NCBI GenBank assembly: GCA_944327225.1
Contig: CALVGZ010000006.1
Span: 1-64,000 of the forward strand
Source of the DNA: Candidatus Gastranaerophilales bacterium
Lineage (GTDB): Bacteria > Cyanobacteriota > Vampirovibrionia > Gastranaerophilales > Gastranaerophilaceae
Direction of reading: 5' to 3'
Length of the DNA: 64,000 bases
Part shown: positions 18,339-26,382 of the stretch, piece after piece
Position numbering within the stretch: position 1 is the first letter of the stretch
How the letters are laid out: each line of letters starts with the position of its first letter
Notes under the pieces: model-generated
Databases searched by the model: none
What the model saw: only the letters and a program-made list of their open reading frames with translations
What the model was told of the DNA's origin: nothing
Program-made: the position numbers and the translations under genes

Positions 18339-19085
18339 ATGACAAAAGACATCCCTAACGAAAGTGCTGATACTAAACAAAAAATTCTAGTTGTAGACGA
18401 TGAAGCAAGTATTAGAAGAATTCTCGAAACACGTCTTAAAATGGCCGGATACAATGTAGTTACCGCAGAAGATGGCGAAGAGGCAATTGAGCTTTTCAAT
18501 AAAACCAATCCAGATATTGTTATTTTAGATGTTATGATGCCCAAAATGGACGGTTATGGAGTAACAAGAGAAATAAGAAGAGTATCTGACATTCCAATCA
18601 TAATTTTAACTGCTTTGGGTGATGTTTCCGAAAGAATCACAGGACTGGAACTTGGAGCAGATGATTATGTTATAAAACCATTTAGCCCAAAAGAACTTGA
18701 AGCCAGAGTCAAAGCAGTTCTCAGAAGAACAGTAAGCAAGGACATAACCGTTCCAACAGGAAAAACAACAAAAAATGTTATAACAACAGGAAATATAAAA
18801 ATAGATACCGCAAGACGTCAAGTATATCGAAAAAATGAAAGAATAAGATTGACAGGTATGGAGTTCAGTCTGCTTGAGCTTTTGGTTAATAATTCCGGTA
18901 CCGCATATTCAAGAAATGAAATTCTGCAACATGTTTGGGCATATCCGCCTGATCATAGAATTGACACTCGTGTCGTTGATGTACATATTTCAAGATTGCG
19001 TTCAAAATTGGAAACAGACCCAGCTAACCCTGAATTAATATTGACCGCTCGTGGCATAGGTTATATGTTCCAAAGAATAGGTTAA
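18339..19085 (+). CDS. rpaB: OmpR-type response regulator, RpaB-like
   Basis: The 248 residues show a receiver (VVDDEASIRRILETRLKMAG, phospho-acceptor VILDVMMPKMDGYGV, VIKPFSPKELEARV) and an OmpR winged helix (LTGMEFSLLELLVNN, VDVHISRLRSKLE, TARGIGYMFQR). The receiver and its junction are strikingly like cyanobacterial RpaB/Ycf27, which in cyanobacteria controls high-light and cell-growth genes. A cyanobacterium-related but non-photosynthetic host is the likely reading. No Hik33/NblS-like kinase is adjacent. A ribosome-binding site AAGGAAG precedes the ATG, and a carboxypeptidase gene follows after 1 base. Confidence 0.9.
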   Translation: MTKDIPNESADTKQKILVVDDEASIRRILETRLKMAGYNVVTAEDGEEAIELFNKTNPDIVILDVMMPKMDGYGVTREIRRVSDIPIIILTALGDVSERITGLELGADDYVIKPFSPKELEARVKAVLRRTVSKDITVPTGKTTKNVITTGNIKIDTARRQVYRKNERIRLTGMEFSLLELLVNNSGTAYSRNEILQHVWAYPPDHRIDTRVVDVHISRLRSKLETDPANPELILTARGIGYMFQRIG

Positions 19086-19086
19086 A

Positions 19087-19680
19087 ATGACTATTAAAAT
19101 AATTAAAAAAGAAAACTCCAATTATGATAAAAAACTGCTCATAATTGGAGTTTTTCATGGAGATGAACCACAAGGTGAATATTTTATAAATTCATATTTA
19201 AGCAAACATCCAGAAAACGGAAAAAATTCAATATATTATATACCCTGCTTAAACAACAGCAAATGTAGAAAAAATATAAACGGAATAGACTTAAACAGAA
19301 ACTTCCCGACTAAAAACTGGATTTTAAGTAAAAATGACAACTATTTTGGAGGGAAAAAACCCAATAGTGAAAAAGAAACACAATTTTTAGTCGATTTAAT
19401 TAACAAAAATAAATTCGATGCGATTATTACGATACATTCTCCGTATAAAATTGTTAATTTTGACGGGCCTGCAGAAAATTTAGCAAAAAAAATATCAGAA
19501 TTTCTGGATTATGAAATTTCAAACGATATAGGATACCCCACCCCCGGTAGTTTTGGGACATATTGCGGTATTGAAAGAAAAATACCAACTCTAACAATTG
19601 AAATAGATGAAAATGAAGATATCAAAATTTTAAATAATAAATTTGAAAAAATATTTGATTATTTAAAAAACGAATACTAA
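19087..19680 (+). CDS. M14-family zinc carboxypeptidase, MpaA-like
   Basis: The 197 residues keep the M14 catalytic set: zinc ligands in GVFHGDEPQG (HxxE) and TIHSPYK, substrate-binding LNRNFP, and the catalytic glutamate in LTIEIDEN. There is no signal peptide. Small cytoplasmic enzymes of this kind, such as E. coli MpaA, trim murein tripeptides by cutting the gamma-glutamyl-diaminopimelate bond, so a peptidoglycan recycling role is the best guess. It starts 1 base after the rpaB-like gene and is probably in its operon. Confidence 0.75.
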   Translation: MTIKIIKKENSNYDKKLLIIGVFHGDEPQGEYFINSYLSKHPENGKNSIYYIPCLNNSKCRKNINGIDLNRNFPTKNWILSKNDNYFGGKKPNSEKETQFLVDLINKNKFDAIITIHSPYKIVNFDGPAENLAKKISEFLDYEISNDIGYPTPGSFGTYCGIERKIPTLTIEIDENEDIKILNNKFEKIFDYLKNEY

Positions 19681-19788
19681 ATAAAATGTTTATATTACCA
19701 AATGTAAATTTTATGTTCATTTTTATAAAGAATGTTATAGAAAGGACGTAAACAAAAATATATCAATTTAAAAAAAGGAGTGTGCTAT

Positions 19789-20304
19789 ATGGCAGAACCA
19801 ATTAATCAAAGATTTTTAGAAACAGCAAAAGTAGGACAACGAATGCCGGAATTTAATTATAAAAATGCAATACCTGTTGACGGAGATAGAAATAGCCTAT
19901 TTGATGAATCAACAGGAATAACTTTAAATCTTGTGGACGAAAACAATGATGGAGAATTTGACAGCCAATACCTAACAATTGAAAACGATAATAAAGAATC
20001 TAAATATTACGATTTTGACAAAGACGGCATTACAGACAGCTACATGGAAACATTAAGAGATAAAGAAACAAATGAAATCATAATGCAATACTTTGAAGGA
20101 GAAACGGGAACCAGAGAACTTATCACCATCGAAGAAACAGAAAACGGTCAAATAAAAGACATATACAGTTTAGACCAAGATGGAACACAAACACATATTA
20201 CAGAATATGACTATGGTCAAGACAAAACATATTTCGATACCAATGGAGACGGAATACCAGATACTGACGACATTGTAACAGCAAGAAAATTAGCTAAAGA
20301 ATAG
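19789..20304 (+). CDS. Small acidic protein with calcium-loop motifs
   Basis: The 171-residue protein carries three DxDxDG-type loops: DENNDGEFDS, DFDKDGITDS and DTNGDGIPDTDD, the last close to the C-terminus. These resemble EF-hand, dockerin or thrombospondin-type-3 calcium sites. There is no signal peptide. ATG 19789 is chosen because AAAGGAG lies 8 bases before it; the GTG at 19780 overlaps that site. Its own promoter region and terminator make it a single-gene unit. Function unknown. Confidence 0.7.
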   Translation: MAEPINQRFLETAKVGQRMPEFNYKNAIPVDGDRNSLFDESTGITLNLVDENNDGEFDSQYLTIENDNKESKYYDFDKDGITDSYMETLRDKETNEIIMQYFEGETGTRELITIEETENGQIKDIYSLDQDGTQTHITEYDYGQDKTYFDTNGDGIPDTDDIVTARKLAKE

Positions 20305-20331
20305 ACACTATAAAACTAATAAACAAGGTTT

Positions 20332-20366
20332 AATGGTACACTTTACACATAAAGCGTACCATTTTT
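20332..20366 (+). terminator. Terminator after the calcium-loop gene
   Basis: AATGGTAC (20332-20339) pairs with GTACCATT (20356-20363); an inner CTTT/AAAG pair extends the stem and TTTTT follows. It overlaps the end of the convergent PHP gene. Confidence 0.8.
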
Positions 20367-21213
20367 ACGCTAAATCAATCCTTTTCTTTTCAATAATCAA
20401 CTTATCATAAACCCAGTCTGGGACGAAATTTTTACCCATCAATATTGTCCCATGGTTTAAAGAAGGAGCATGAAAATCCGAACCTCCTGTTACAATTAAA
20501 CCGTATTTTTCAGCCAAAGTTGAAAAGTGTTCAACAGCAGCAGGAGAGTGTTTACGATGATAAGCCTCTATACCTCTTAATCCGTAACTTACAAGTTCAC
20601 ATGTTAAATCGTCTGCTATATCAACATCAATAGGATGAGCAAAAACCGGAATTCCACCCGCTTCGCTTATGACTTCTACTGCATCATGAGGAGATACGGT
20701 TTTTCTTTCAACATAAACATCAGAATTATTATTTATAAACTTAGCATAAGCATCCATTACATTTACCGTTCCGCCGGAATTTGTAATAGCACGTGCAATA
20801 TGTGGTCTTCCGATAGAACCCAACGGAGCCACAAGTTTCTGAATATCCTCGAACCTAATTTTTATCCCTTGTTTTTTAGCTAACAGCTTTATAATTTGAT
20901 GTGTTTGTTCAATTCTTGCCTTTTGTTGAAACTTTAACATTTCAATAAAATCAGAATTTTTTTCATCCATAAAATAACCCAAAATATGAACTTCAAAACC
21001 CTTGTATATAGTGTTAATTTCAACGCCCGGAATAATTTCCAAATTAATCTTTTTGTTTTCTAAATAATCGCAAGCAACTTTATATGAAAGAACATTATCA
21101 TGATCAGTCAAAGCAATTACATCAAGACCACAATCAACTGCAGTATCAACAATTTGCTCCGGACTTAACATGCCATCCGAATAAGTAGTATGAATATGTA
21201 AATCAATCTTCAC
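20365..21213 (-). CDS. PHP-domain metal-dependent phosphoesterase
   Basis: The protein begins KIDLHIHTTYSDGMLSPEQI and has ALTDHDN, GVEIN, FAHPIDVD and GGSDFHAP, the metal-binding histidines and aspartates of the PHP superfamily. Relatives include the YciV-type 3',5'-nucleoside bisphosphate phosphatases and 5'-3' exonucleases. I prefer the GTG at 21213, with GAGG 9 bases upstream and an 11-base overlap with ymdB; ATG 21243 would overlap by 41 bases and has no ribosome-binding site. It ends the rny-ymdB run, which fits an RNA or nucleotide turnover role. Confidence 0.85.
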   Translation of the reverse strand: MKIDLHIHTTYSDGMLSPEQIVDTAVDCGLDVIALTDHDNVLSYKVACDYLENKKINLEIIPGVEINTIYKGFEVHILGYFMDEKNSDFIEMLKFQQKARIEQTHQIIKLLAKKQGIKIRFEDIQKLVAPLGSIGRPHIARAITNSGGTVNVMDAYAKFINNNSDVYVERKTVSPHDAVEVISEAGGIPVFAHPIDVDIADDLTCELVSYGLRGIEAYHRKHSPAAVEHFSTLAEKYGLIVTGGSDFHAPSLNHGTILMGKNFVPDWVYDKLIIEKKRIDLA

Positions 21214-22021
21214 TTTCCTTTTCCTCGTGTTGTGTATATTCAAAACTTATTCTTCTTATGCTTACGGGAATATTTCTATTAAATTCAACCTCTAAAGCAT
21301 TTAAAATATACGGATAAGACATTTCTACCTCAAAGCGTTCATTAATAGAAGTTAATAACCGCTTCAAAGAGCCTTCATATTCCATTCCTATAACGCCATT
21401 TTTACTTCCGCAAAAACCAACGTCAGTTATATAAGCACATTTGCTATCAATAATACACTCATCAGCAGTTGGAACATGCGTATGAGTACCAATAACGGCA
21501 TTTACACCTAATGAAGCGGCATATCTGACAAAACATTGCTTTTCAGCAGTTGCTTCAGCATGAAAATCCACAATAATTATCTTATCATCACACATTTTTT
21601 TTTCTTTTAATTCCGCCAACAATCTATCCAGTGCTTCAAAAGGACACTCGATAAGCGGCATAAAAGTCTTACCTAATAAATTTATCACAATAAAATTATC
21701 AAAAACTCTATATCCCACACCCTTAGTTGACTTATGATAATTATATGGTCGAATCAAAATGTCCGACTCGTCAATATATTGCAAAATGTCTTTTTTATCC
21801 CAAATATGATTTCCCGAAGTAAGACAATTCACACCACACGATATTAAATCATCATGATTTTTTTTGGTTAAACCAAAACCATGACTTGCATTTTCTGCAT
21901 TTGCAATGACAAAATCATAGTCATTCAATTTATTGTCATCCAACAGATACTTCTTTACAATGTTTCTACCTGCACGACCAACAATATCACCAATAAATAA
22001 AATTTTTAATTTTTCTTGCAT
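21203..22021 (-). CDS. ymdB: YmdB-family metallophosphoesterase
   Basis: Recognised by ILFIGDIVGRAGRNIV at the start, NAENASHGFGLT, SGNHIWDKK, VDFHAEATAEK and GTHTHVPTAD, the two-metal site of the TIGR00282 family. The B. subtilis protein hydrolyses 2',3'-cyclic nucleotides and affects motility and biofilm switching. The 272-residue length is usual. As in Firmicutes, the gene directly follows rny (14 bases between), which supports a shared RNA-metabolism role. Confidence 0.93.
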   Translation of the reverse strand: MQEKLKILFIGDIVGRAGRNIVKKYLLDDNKLNDYDFVIANAENASHGFGLTKKNHDDLISCGVNCLTSGNHIWDKKDILQYIDESDILIRPYNYHKSTKGVGYRVFDNFIVINLLGKTFMPLIECPFEALDRLLAELKEKKMCDDKIIIVDFHAEATAEKQCFVRYAASLGVNAVIGTHTHVPTADECIIDSKCAYITDVGFCGSKNGVIGMEYEGSLKRLLTSINERFEVEMSYPYILNALEVEFNRNIPVSIRRISFEYTQHEEKESED

Positions 22022-22035
22022 TTTTAAAACTGTTG

Positions 22036-23598
22036 TTATTTGGCAATTTCTGTAACTCTTGCTTCTCTTACAACGGTTACACGAATTTGTCCGGGGTACT
22101 CAAGTTCATCTTCAATGCGTTTGGCTATATCACGAGCAAGCTTTGCACTTGCAACATCATCAAACACATTAGGCTGAACAATAACCCTAACCTCTCGACC
22201 AGCCTGAACAGCAAATGTCTGCTTAATGCCTTCATAACTGTTTGCAATTTCTTCCAGTTTCTTAAGGCGTTTTATATAGATTTCAAGCGTATCTCTACGA
22301 GCTCCGGGACGACCTGCTGAAAGGGTATCCGCAATCTTTACCAAAGCATCCGTAAGAGTATTACATGGGACGTCATCATGATGTGCTTCAATTGCATGAA
22401 CAATAATTTCCTTTTCGCCAAATCTTCGAGCCAAATCGGCACCTAATTGTACATGTGTACCTTCCTGTTCTTGGTCAATAGCTTTTCCGATATCATGCAA
22501 CAAACCAGCACGTTTTGCACTTTTAACATCAGAACCAAGTTCAGCGGCTAACATACCTGCGATTTGCCCAACTTCAATAGAATGTTTAAGCACATTTTGA
22601 CCATAGCTTGTTCTATAATATAAGCGTCCAAGTGTTTTTGAAAGCTCTTTGTTAAGGTTCATGATTCCAAGGTCAACGGCAGCCCGTTCACCTTCCTGTT
22701 TAATTTTATTTTCAATTTCTTTAACAGATTTTTCATATACTTCTTCAATTCGGACAGGATGAATTCTACCGTCCTGAATTAATTTTTCAATAGTCAATTT
22801 TGCTATTTCACGTCTGACCGGATCAAACGAAGATAACACAACCGCCTCAGGAGTATCATCGATAATTAAATCGACACCTGTAAGAGTCTCGAGCGTTCTT
22901 ATATTTCTTCCTTCACGACCAATAATTCTACCTTTCATTTCATCAGAAGGAAGAGAAACAACCGAAACACTAGTCTCAATAACCTGCTCTATTGCACAAC
23001 GTTGCATAGTTTGACTCAAAATTTCTCTGGACAGCACGTCTGCAGCTTCTTTTATTTTTAATTCATTTTCACGAATTAACTGAACCTTCTCATTAGCCAG
23101 TTCATCCTTTAATTGATTTAAAAGCATTTCTTTTGCTTCATCACGAGACATTTGAGCAACTCTTTCAAGCTCTAAAATTTGTTTAGCAATAGTTTCAGCC
23201 AAATAATCTTCTTTTTCATCTAGCATATCTTGCTTCTTTGATAAAACAAGCTCCATATCCGCTATAGCTTGATTCTTAGTCTCAAGTTCATCTTCTTTCT
23301 TAAACAAATCTTGTTGAATTTTCTCAAACTCAAGCTTTTTTTCTCTTGACATTTCTTCAAATTCAAAACGTTCTTTATGAAGTTGCTCCTTTGCGGAAAT
23401 AAGTGCTTCTTTCTTTAAAAAAGCTTCTTTTTCCTTAAAATCTTCAATATATTTTTGCTCGTTCTTCTCGAGTACTTCCACTTTTGCTTTTGATCTTGCA
23501 AATAATACTGTCATAACTGCAGTTGTCAAAATCAATAAGGCTAAAATAACATATAAAACTGTAAAAATTGTCCCAATCCTCTTATTGTCTACAATCAA
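22036..23598 (-). CDS. rny: Ribonuclease Y
   Basis: Membrane-anchored endoribonuclease that starts mRNA decay. An N-terminal membrane helix (IFTVLYVILALLILTTAVM) is followed by a long coiled coil (to about residue 200), a KH domain with GRIIGREGRNIRTLE, and an HD domain with LLHDIGKAIDQE. The 520-residue length matches the family. No ATG exists near the N-terminus; TTG at 23598 is the first start codon after the in-frame stop, and it lacks a ribosome-binding site. Confidence 0.95.
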   Translation of the reverse strand: MIVDNKRIGTIFTVLYVILALLILTTAVMTVLFARSKAKVEVLEKNEQKYIEDFKEKEAFLKKEALISAKEQLHKERFEFEEMSREKKLEFEKIQQDLFKKEDELETKNQAIADMELVLSKKQDMLDEKEDYLAETIAKQILELERVAQMSRDEAKEMLLNQLKDELANEKVQLIRENELKIKEAADVLSREILSQTMQRCAIEQVIETSVSVVSLPSDEMKGRIIGREGRNIRTLETLTGVDLIIDDTPEAVVLSSFDPVRREIAKLTIEKLIQDGRIHPVRIEEVYEKSVKEIENKIKQEGERAAVDLGIMNLNKELSKTLGRLYYRTSYGQNVLKHSIEVGQIAGMLAAELGSDVKSAKRAGLLHDIGKAIDQEQEGTHVQLGADLARRFGEKEIIVHAIEAHHDDVPCNTLTDALVKIADTLSAGRPGARRDTLEIYIKRLKKLEEIANSYEGIKQTFAVQAGREVRVIVQPNVFDDVASAKLARDIAKRIEDELEYPGQIRVTVVREARVTEIAK

Positions 23599-23814
23599 GC
23601 AGATTGACTATTTCATATTTAACTTTTTATATAAAAAATGATAAAAGTCATCTTAACAATACAATTCTATCATAAGATTTTAAATTTGAATAATAATTTA
23701 ATATTTGTTAAAAATTTACCAATTAAATGTGTGATTTAAAATAAAAAATTAAATGCTAAAATTAAAATTGACTGTTAGATATTTATCATTAAACAAAATA
23801 AAAAAGGATATTGT

Positions 23815-24063
23815 ATGCTGTCAAACTTAGTATCATTACTTACAAAAACAATGACCTCAACAAACCGAATTGCAACAGTTACAAAAACACAAGTACAATC
23901 AAACAACCCTTTCAAAGAAGAGAATGATAATCCTTTTTTATCAACATCTTTCGGCTCCGGCTATAATTATGGCAAAAATCAACCGGTTGCAGGCGGGTAT
24001 TTTGCAGGATATTACAACGGAAAACCCAATATTGTCGGAAGAAGACTATTCATAGAGGTATAA
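23815..24063 (+). CDS. Small protein of unknown function
   Basis: An 82-residue protein with a good ribosome-binding site (AAAAGGA). Composition is rich in N, G, Y and T (SFGSGYNYGKNQPVAGGYF) and the end is GRRLFIEV. No signal peptide or membrane helix is seen. It stands alone upstream of a convergent gene. A codon pattern like its neighbours and the clear translation start argue that it is real; no family is recognised. Confidence 0.6.
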   Translation: MLSNLVSLLTKTMTSTNRIATVTKTQVQSNNPFKEENDNPFLSTSFGSGYNYGKNQPVAGGYFAGYYNGKPNIVGRRLFIEV

Positions 24064-24064
24064 T

Positions 24065-25399
24065 CTAAGAATTAAGTTTCTGCATCTCTTTTTCTTGCTG
24101 AACAATAGCAGGATTTCTATTATCACCGTTATTAAGCTTCTTTCTCATCCAAATATTTATTTTCGGTTGAAGAACACCCATAGCCCATATTGCAATTGCT
24201 ACATTACCTAACACTGCAAATGTTTTAAACACTTTAATTTTCTTAATTGAAGAAATGGCTTTACTAAGATTTTCAACATTTTTTAAAGCTTTTTTTACAT
24301 CATTTTCATCTATAGGCTTAAAAGTACTAATATTTTTTATACCATTGTTATCTCTAACAACAGGTATAGTGCCATTCATTGCCAAAATATCAACAAGAGA
24401 ACCTTTTGGGTCTAAGCTGTATATATCTTTCAACAAATTACCTGAATTTTTCAATTTAACAAGCTCACCATTTGACTCAGCAAGTTTTTCTTTAAGTTTT
24501 GAATCAAATATAACCTTCGGGTCAAGCTCAATCGGAAGCTTTAACTTTTTACCGGCAAACTCAAATGCCTTTTGTATGGGCTTTGCAAGACCATATATAA
24601 AAAACACCTGAAATGCTTCTTTTAAACCAATTTCACCTCTTTCGCCTTTACGGCCTTCTTTTAATCTGGTTCCCGCAATAAAAGCGTCCAAAATAGAGGT
24701 ATTTTTTAAAGGATTAAACATAAAATCGGAAGCAAATTCACCAACAGCAGGCATAAAATTTCCAAATGAAATGTTTTTCTTATTATCTTTTTTAATAAAA
24801 GCACTATATAAAGACTCTTGCCCTGAAAAAGATTGCATTTTTAATCTGCTTTTTTTATTTTGTATATCTCTTTTTATCCGATTGTCAGTTGTTTTTTGTT
24901 TATATTTTATCAGTTTAGTCAATGCAAAAGCACATAAAAAGGTCGAAGCAAGAAACTTACCGACATAAACGCCTTTATACATTTGTTTATTTGTAAAAGG
25001 AAGCTCAAATTTATTCAAAATTTTAGCTTTGTCGGCTAAAGTGGAAAAAACCTTCTGTTCTTCATCGCATGCAATTTTTTTTAAAAAATCAAATTTACCA
25101 TCTTTATTATTTAAAATTCTTGGATCCAAATTAGAATTTAAACCCAACAGAGGATATATTGTTTTATCAACCAAAAACTTAAAAGCAGGAATACCAAAAA
25201 GCCATAAAGCACCTGTACCAAATTCCTCTATTGCTTTTTCTCTGACGTCATCTTGTCCGCCTTCTTTTTTATAAGTATGTATTAATGTACAATCTGAAAT
25301 TACATCTTTTGCAACTAATGGTGCAATTGAATCAGAGTTATTGCCCAGTCCTGATAATGTTTTTATAAATCCATTTGTTATAATGCTCGGTATTGCCAT
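24065..25399 (-). CDS. Membrane-associated protein, lineage-type family
   Basis: The 444 residues carry KAIEEFGTGALWLFGIPAFK near residue 60, a hydrophobic segment KFLASTFLCAFALTKLIKY around 150-170, and a C-terminal hydrophobic segment followed by PKINIWMRKKLNN. The same arrangement (AI(R/E)EFxTG then a proline-containing hydrophobic stretch; a last helix then PxxN/PKI and a basic tail) occurs in the proteins at 37819 and 38822, so the three look like one family. TAAGGA precedes the ATG. Function unknown; no relation to a named family is visible. Confidence 0.7.
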   Translation of the reverse strand: MAIPSIITNGFIKTLSGLGNNSDSIAPLVAKDVISDCTLIHTYKKEGGQDDVREKAIEEFGTGALWLFGIPAFKFLVDKTIYPLLGLNSNLDPRILNNKDGKFDFLKKIACDEEQKVFSTLADKAKILNKFELPFTNKQMYKGVYVGKFLASTFLCAFALTKLIKYKQKTTDNRIKRDIQNKKSRLKMQSFSGQESLYSAFIKKDNKKNISFGNFMPAVGEFASDFMFNPLKNTSILDAFIAGTRLKEGRKGERGEIGLKEAFQVFFIYGLAKPIQKAFEFAGKKLKLPIELDPKVIFDSKLKEKLAESNGELVKLKNSGNLLKDIYSLDPKGSLVDILAMNGTIPVVRDNNGIKNISTFKPIDENDVKKALKNVENLSKAISSIKKIKVFKTFAVLGNVAIAIWAMGVLQPKINIWMRKKLNNGDNRNPAIVQQEKEMQKLNS

Positions 25400-25416
25400 A
25401 TTTTTTCCTTACAAAA

Positions 25417-25488
25417 TTACAGTCCCCAAATTAAATTCATTAATCTTTGAACTCGCCTGTTTATTTGTAAATCAAGTATTTTATACAT
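25417..25488 (-). CDS. Candidate 23-residue leader peptide
   Basis: ATG at 25488 is preceded by GTAAGGAAAAAAT, the same 13 bases that precede the ATG of the 444-residue gene 89 bases downstream. The peptide begins MYKILDLQINRRVQRLMNLI and ends WGL. The duplicated translation-start context suggests a translated upstream ORF controlling, or derived from, the start of the downstream gene. Confidence 0.4.
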   Translation of the reverse strand: MYKILDLQINRRVQRLMNLIWGL

Positions 25489-25570
25489 ATTTTTTCCTTA
25501 CTCCTATCTAAAAAACAAAAATAAAAAACTTTGCCAAAATATTTCAAAATATAAATAATATTTAACACAA

Positions 25571-25600
25571 AAAAGACCTTTTTGATAAAAGGCCTTTTTA
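25571..25600. terminator. Terminator downstream of the 28-residue gene
   Basis: On the minus strand AAAAGGCCTTTT ATCA AAAAGGTCTTTT gives a 12-bp stem with one mismatch and T-rich ends on both sides. It closes the micro-gene at 25620-25706 and is oriented to work in both directions. Confidence 0.75.
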
Positions 25601-25619
25601 AAACATTAATCTTATTTAA

Positions 25620-25706
25620 TTAATCTTTCCTAATCGGAACAAAAACCAGGCCTCTTTCTTGAAAAGGTCTTAAGCTTCGGATAAGTCCAAGTAGAATTTT
25701 AATCAT
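25620..25706 (-). CDS. 28-residue basic peptide gene with its own promoter and terminator
   Basis: ATG at 25706 follows GAGG with 8 bases between. The product starts MIKILLGLIRSLRPFQERGL and ends VFVPIRKD: a hydrophobic N-terminus with basic residues, net positive. A near-consensus promoter lies 31 bases upstream (25737-25764) and a hairpin terminator 20 bases downstream, so the whole unit is about 160 bases. The complete set of expression signals makes it a likely real gene, or a small RNA that also encodes a peptide. Function unknown. Confidence 0.6.
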   Translation of the reverse strand: MIKILLGLIRSLRPFQERGLVFVPIRKD

Positions 25707-25736
25707 AATAATCCTCAAATTATGCCAGCAATATTA

Positions 25737-25764
25737 ATTATACACCTTTTTTTAAATTTGTCCA
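25737..25764 (-). promoter_or_regulatory. Near-consensus promoter of the 28-residue gene
   Basis: On the minus strand TGGACA (25764-25759), a 16-base spacer and TATAAT (25742-25737). Transcription should begin near 25730, leaving a leader of about 24 bases with GAGG before the ATG. Confidence 0.75.
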
Positions 25765-25780
25765 GAGCAAAAATAAAAAA

Positions 25781-26341
25781 TTATTTATTTATATGACTTT
25801 TACCAAGCATTTTAGCAATTTTTGCTTTTTGCAAAAGTAATATTTTTCTGGCAAAATTATTTTTTTGAGTATCTGTTAAAAATCTGATTTTTGAGATAGC
25901 ATCAAAAATTTCTTTTTCAAAATTCTTATCGATTAGAATCTTATCCAACTCAATATTGTTATACCATATAAGCTCATTATCGGTTAAAACAGTTGAATCC
26001 TGTGAAGAAACTTCATCAAATTTTTTATAATTATATACAATATCATTGATTGTTATGCCAAGCGGCATAGAATAGGAATTTATCTTTGTCATTATAAGTT
26101 TTTTATTTAAAGAAAGTTCCTGAGAAACTACCGGACTTTTTACCGCAACATATAAAACCTCAGCTTTAATCAGATAGGGAACTGAAATTTTTTCAAATTT
26201 CTTTCCCACAATTTCACTCCAGAATGAAAAAATAGTTGAATATTTTACAATAGCTTTTATTCTATCCGAATTGAATCCGCTTGCAAAAACGGAAGAATCA
26301 ATCAAAGAACCAATTGTTTTTGTTTCATTATTTCTTTGCAT
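25781..26341 (-). CDS. dciA: DUF721/DciA-like protein
   Basis: The N-terminal 110 residues have the DUF721 pattern: a short helix, FWSEIVGKKFEKISVPYLIK, then a strand VLYVAVKSPVVSQELSLNK. DciA is the ancestral loader of the replicative helicase DnaB in bacteria without DnaC or DnaI. The C-terminal 70 residues are helical and specific to this protein. The gene starts about 10 bases beyond the metK terminator. Its promoter is not evident and the ribosome-binding site (AGG) is weak. Confidence 0.75.
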   Translation of the reverse strand: MQRNNETKTIGSLIDSSVFASGFNSDRIKAIVKYSTIFSFWSEIVGKKFEKISVPYLIKAEVLYVAVKSPVVSQELSLNKKLIMTKINSYSMPLGITINDIVYNYKKFDEVSSQDSTVLTDNELIWYNNIELDKILIDKNFEKEIFDAISKIRFLTDTQKNNFARKILLLQKAKIAKMLGKSHINK

Positions 26342-26353
26342 AAAAACCTAAAA

Positions 26354-26375
26354 AACCGCCTCAAATGAGGCGGTT
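26354..26375 (-). terminator. Terminator of metK
   Basis: AACCGCCTCA and TGAGGCGGTT form a perfect 10-bp stem with a two-base AA loop, followed on the minus strand by TTTTTT. Confidence 0.9.
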
Positions 26376-26382
26376 AAATCAT

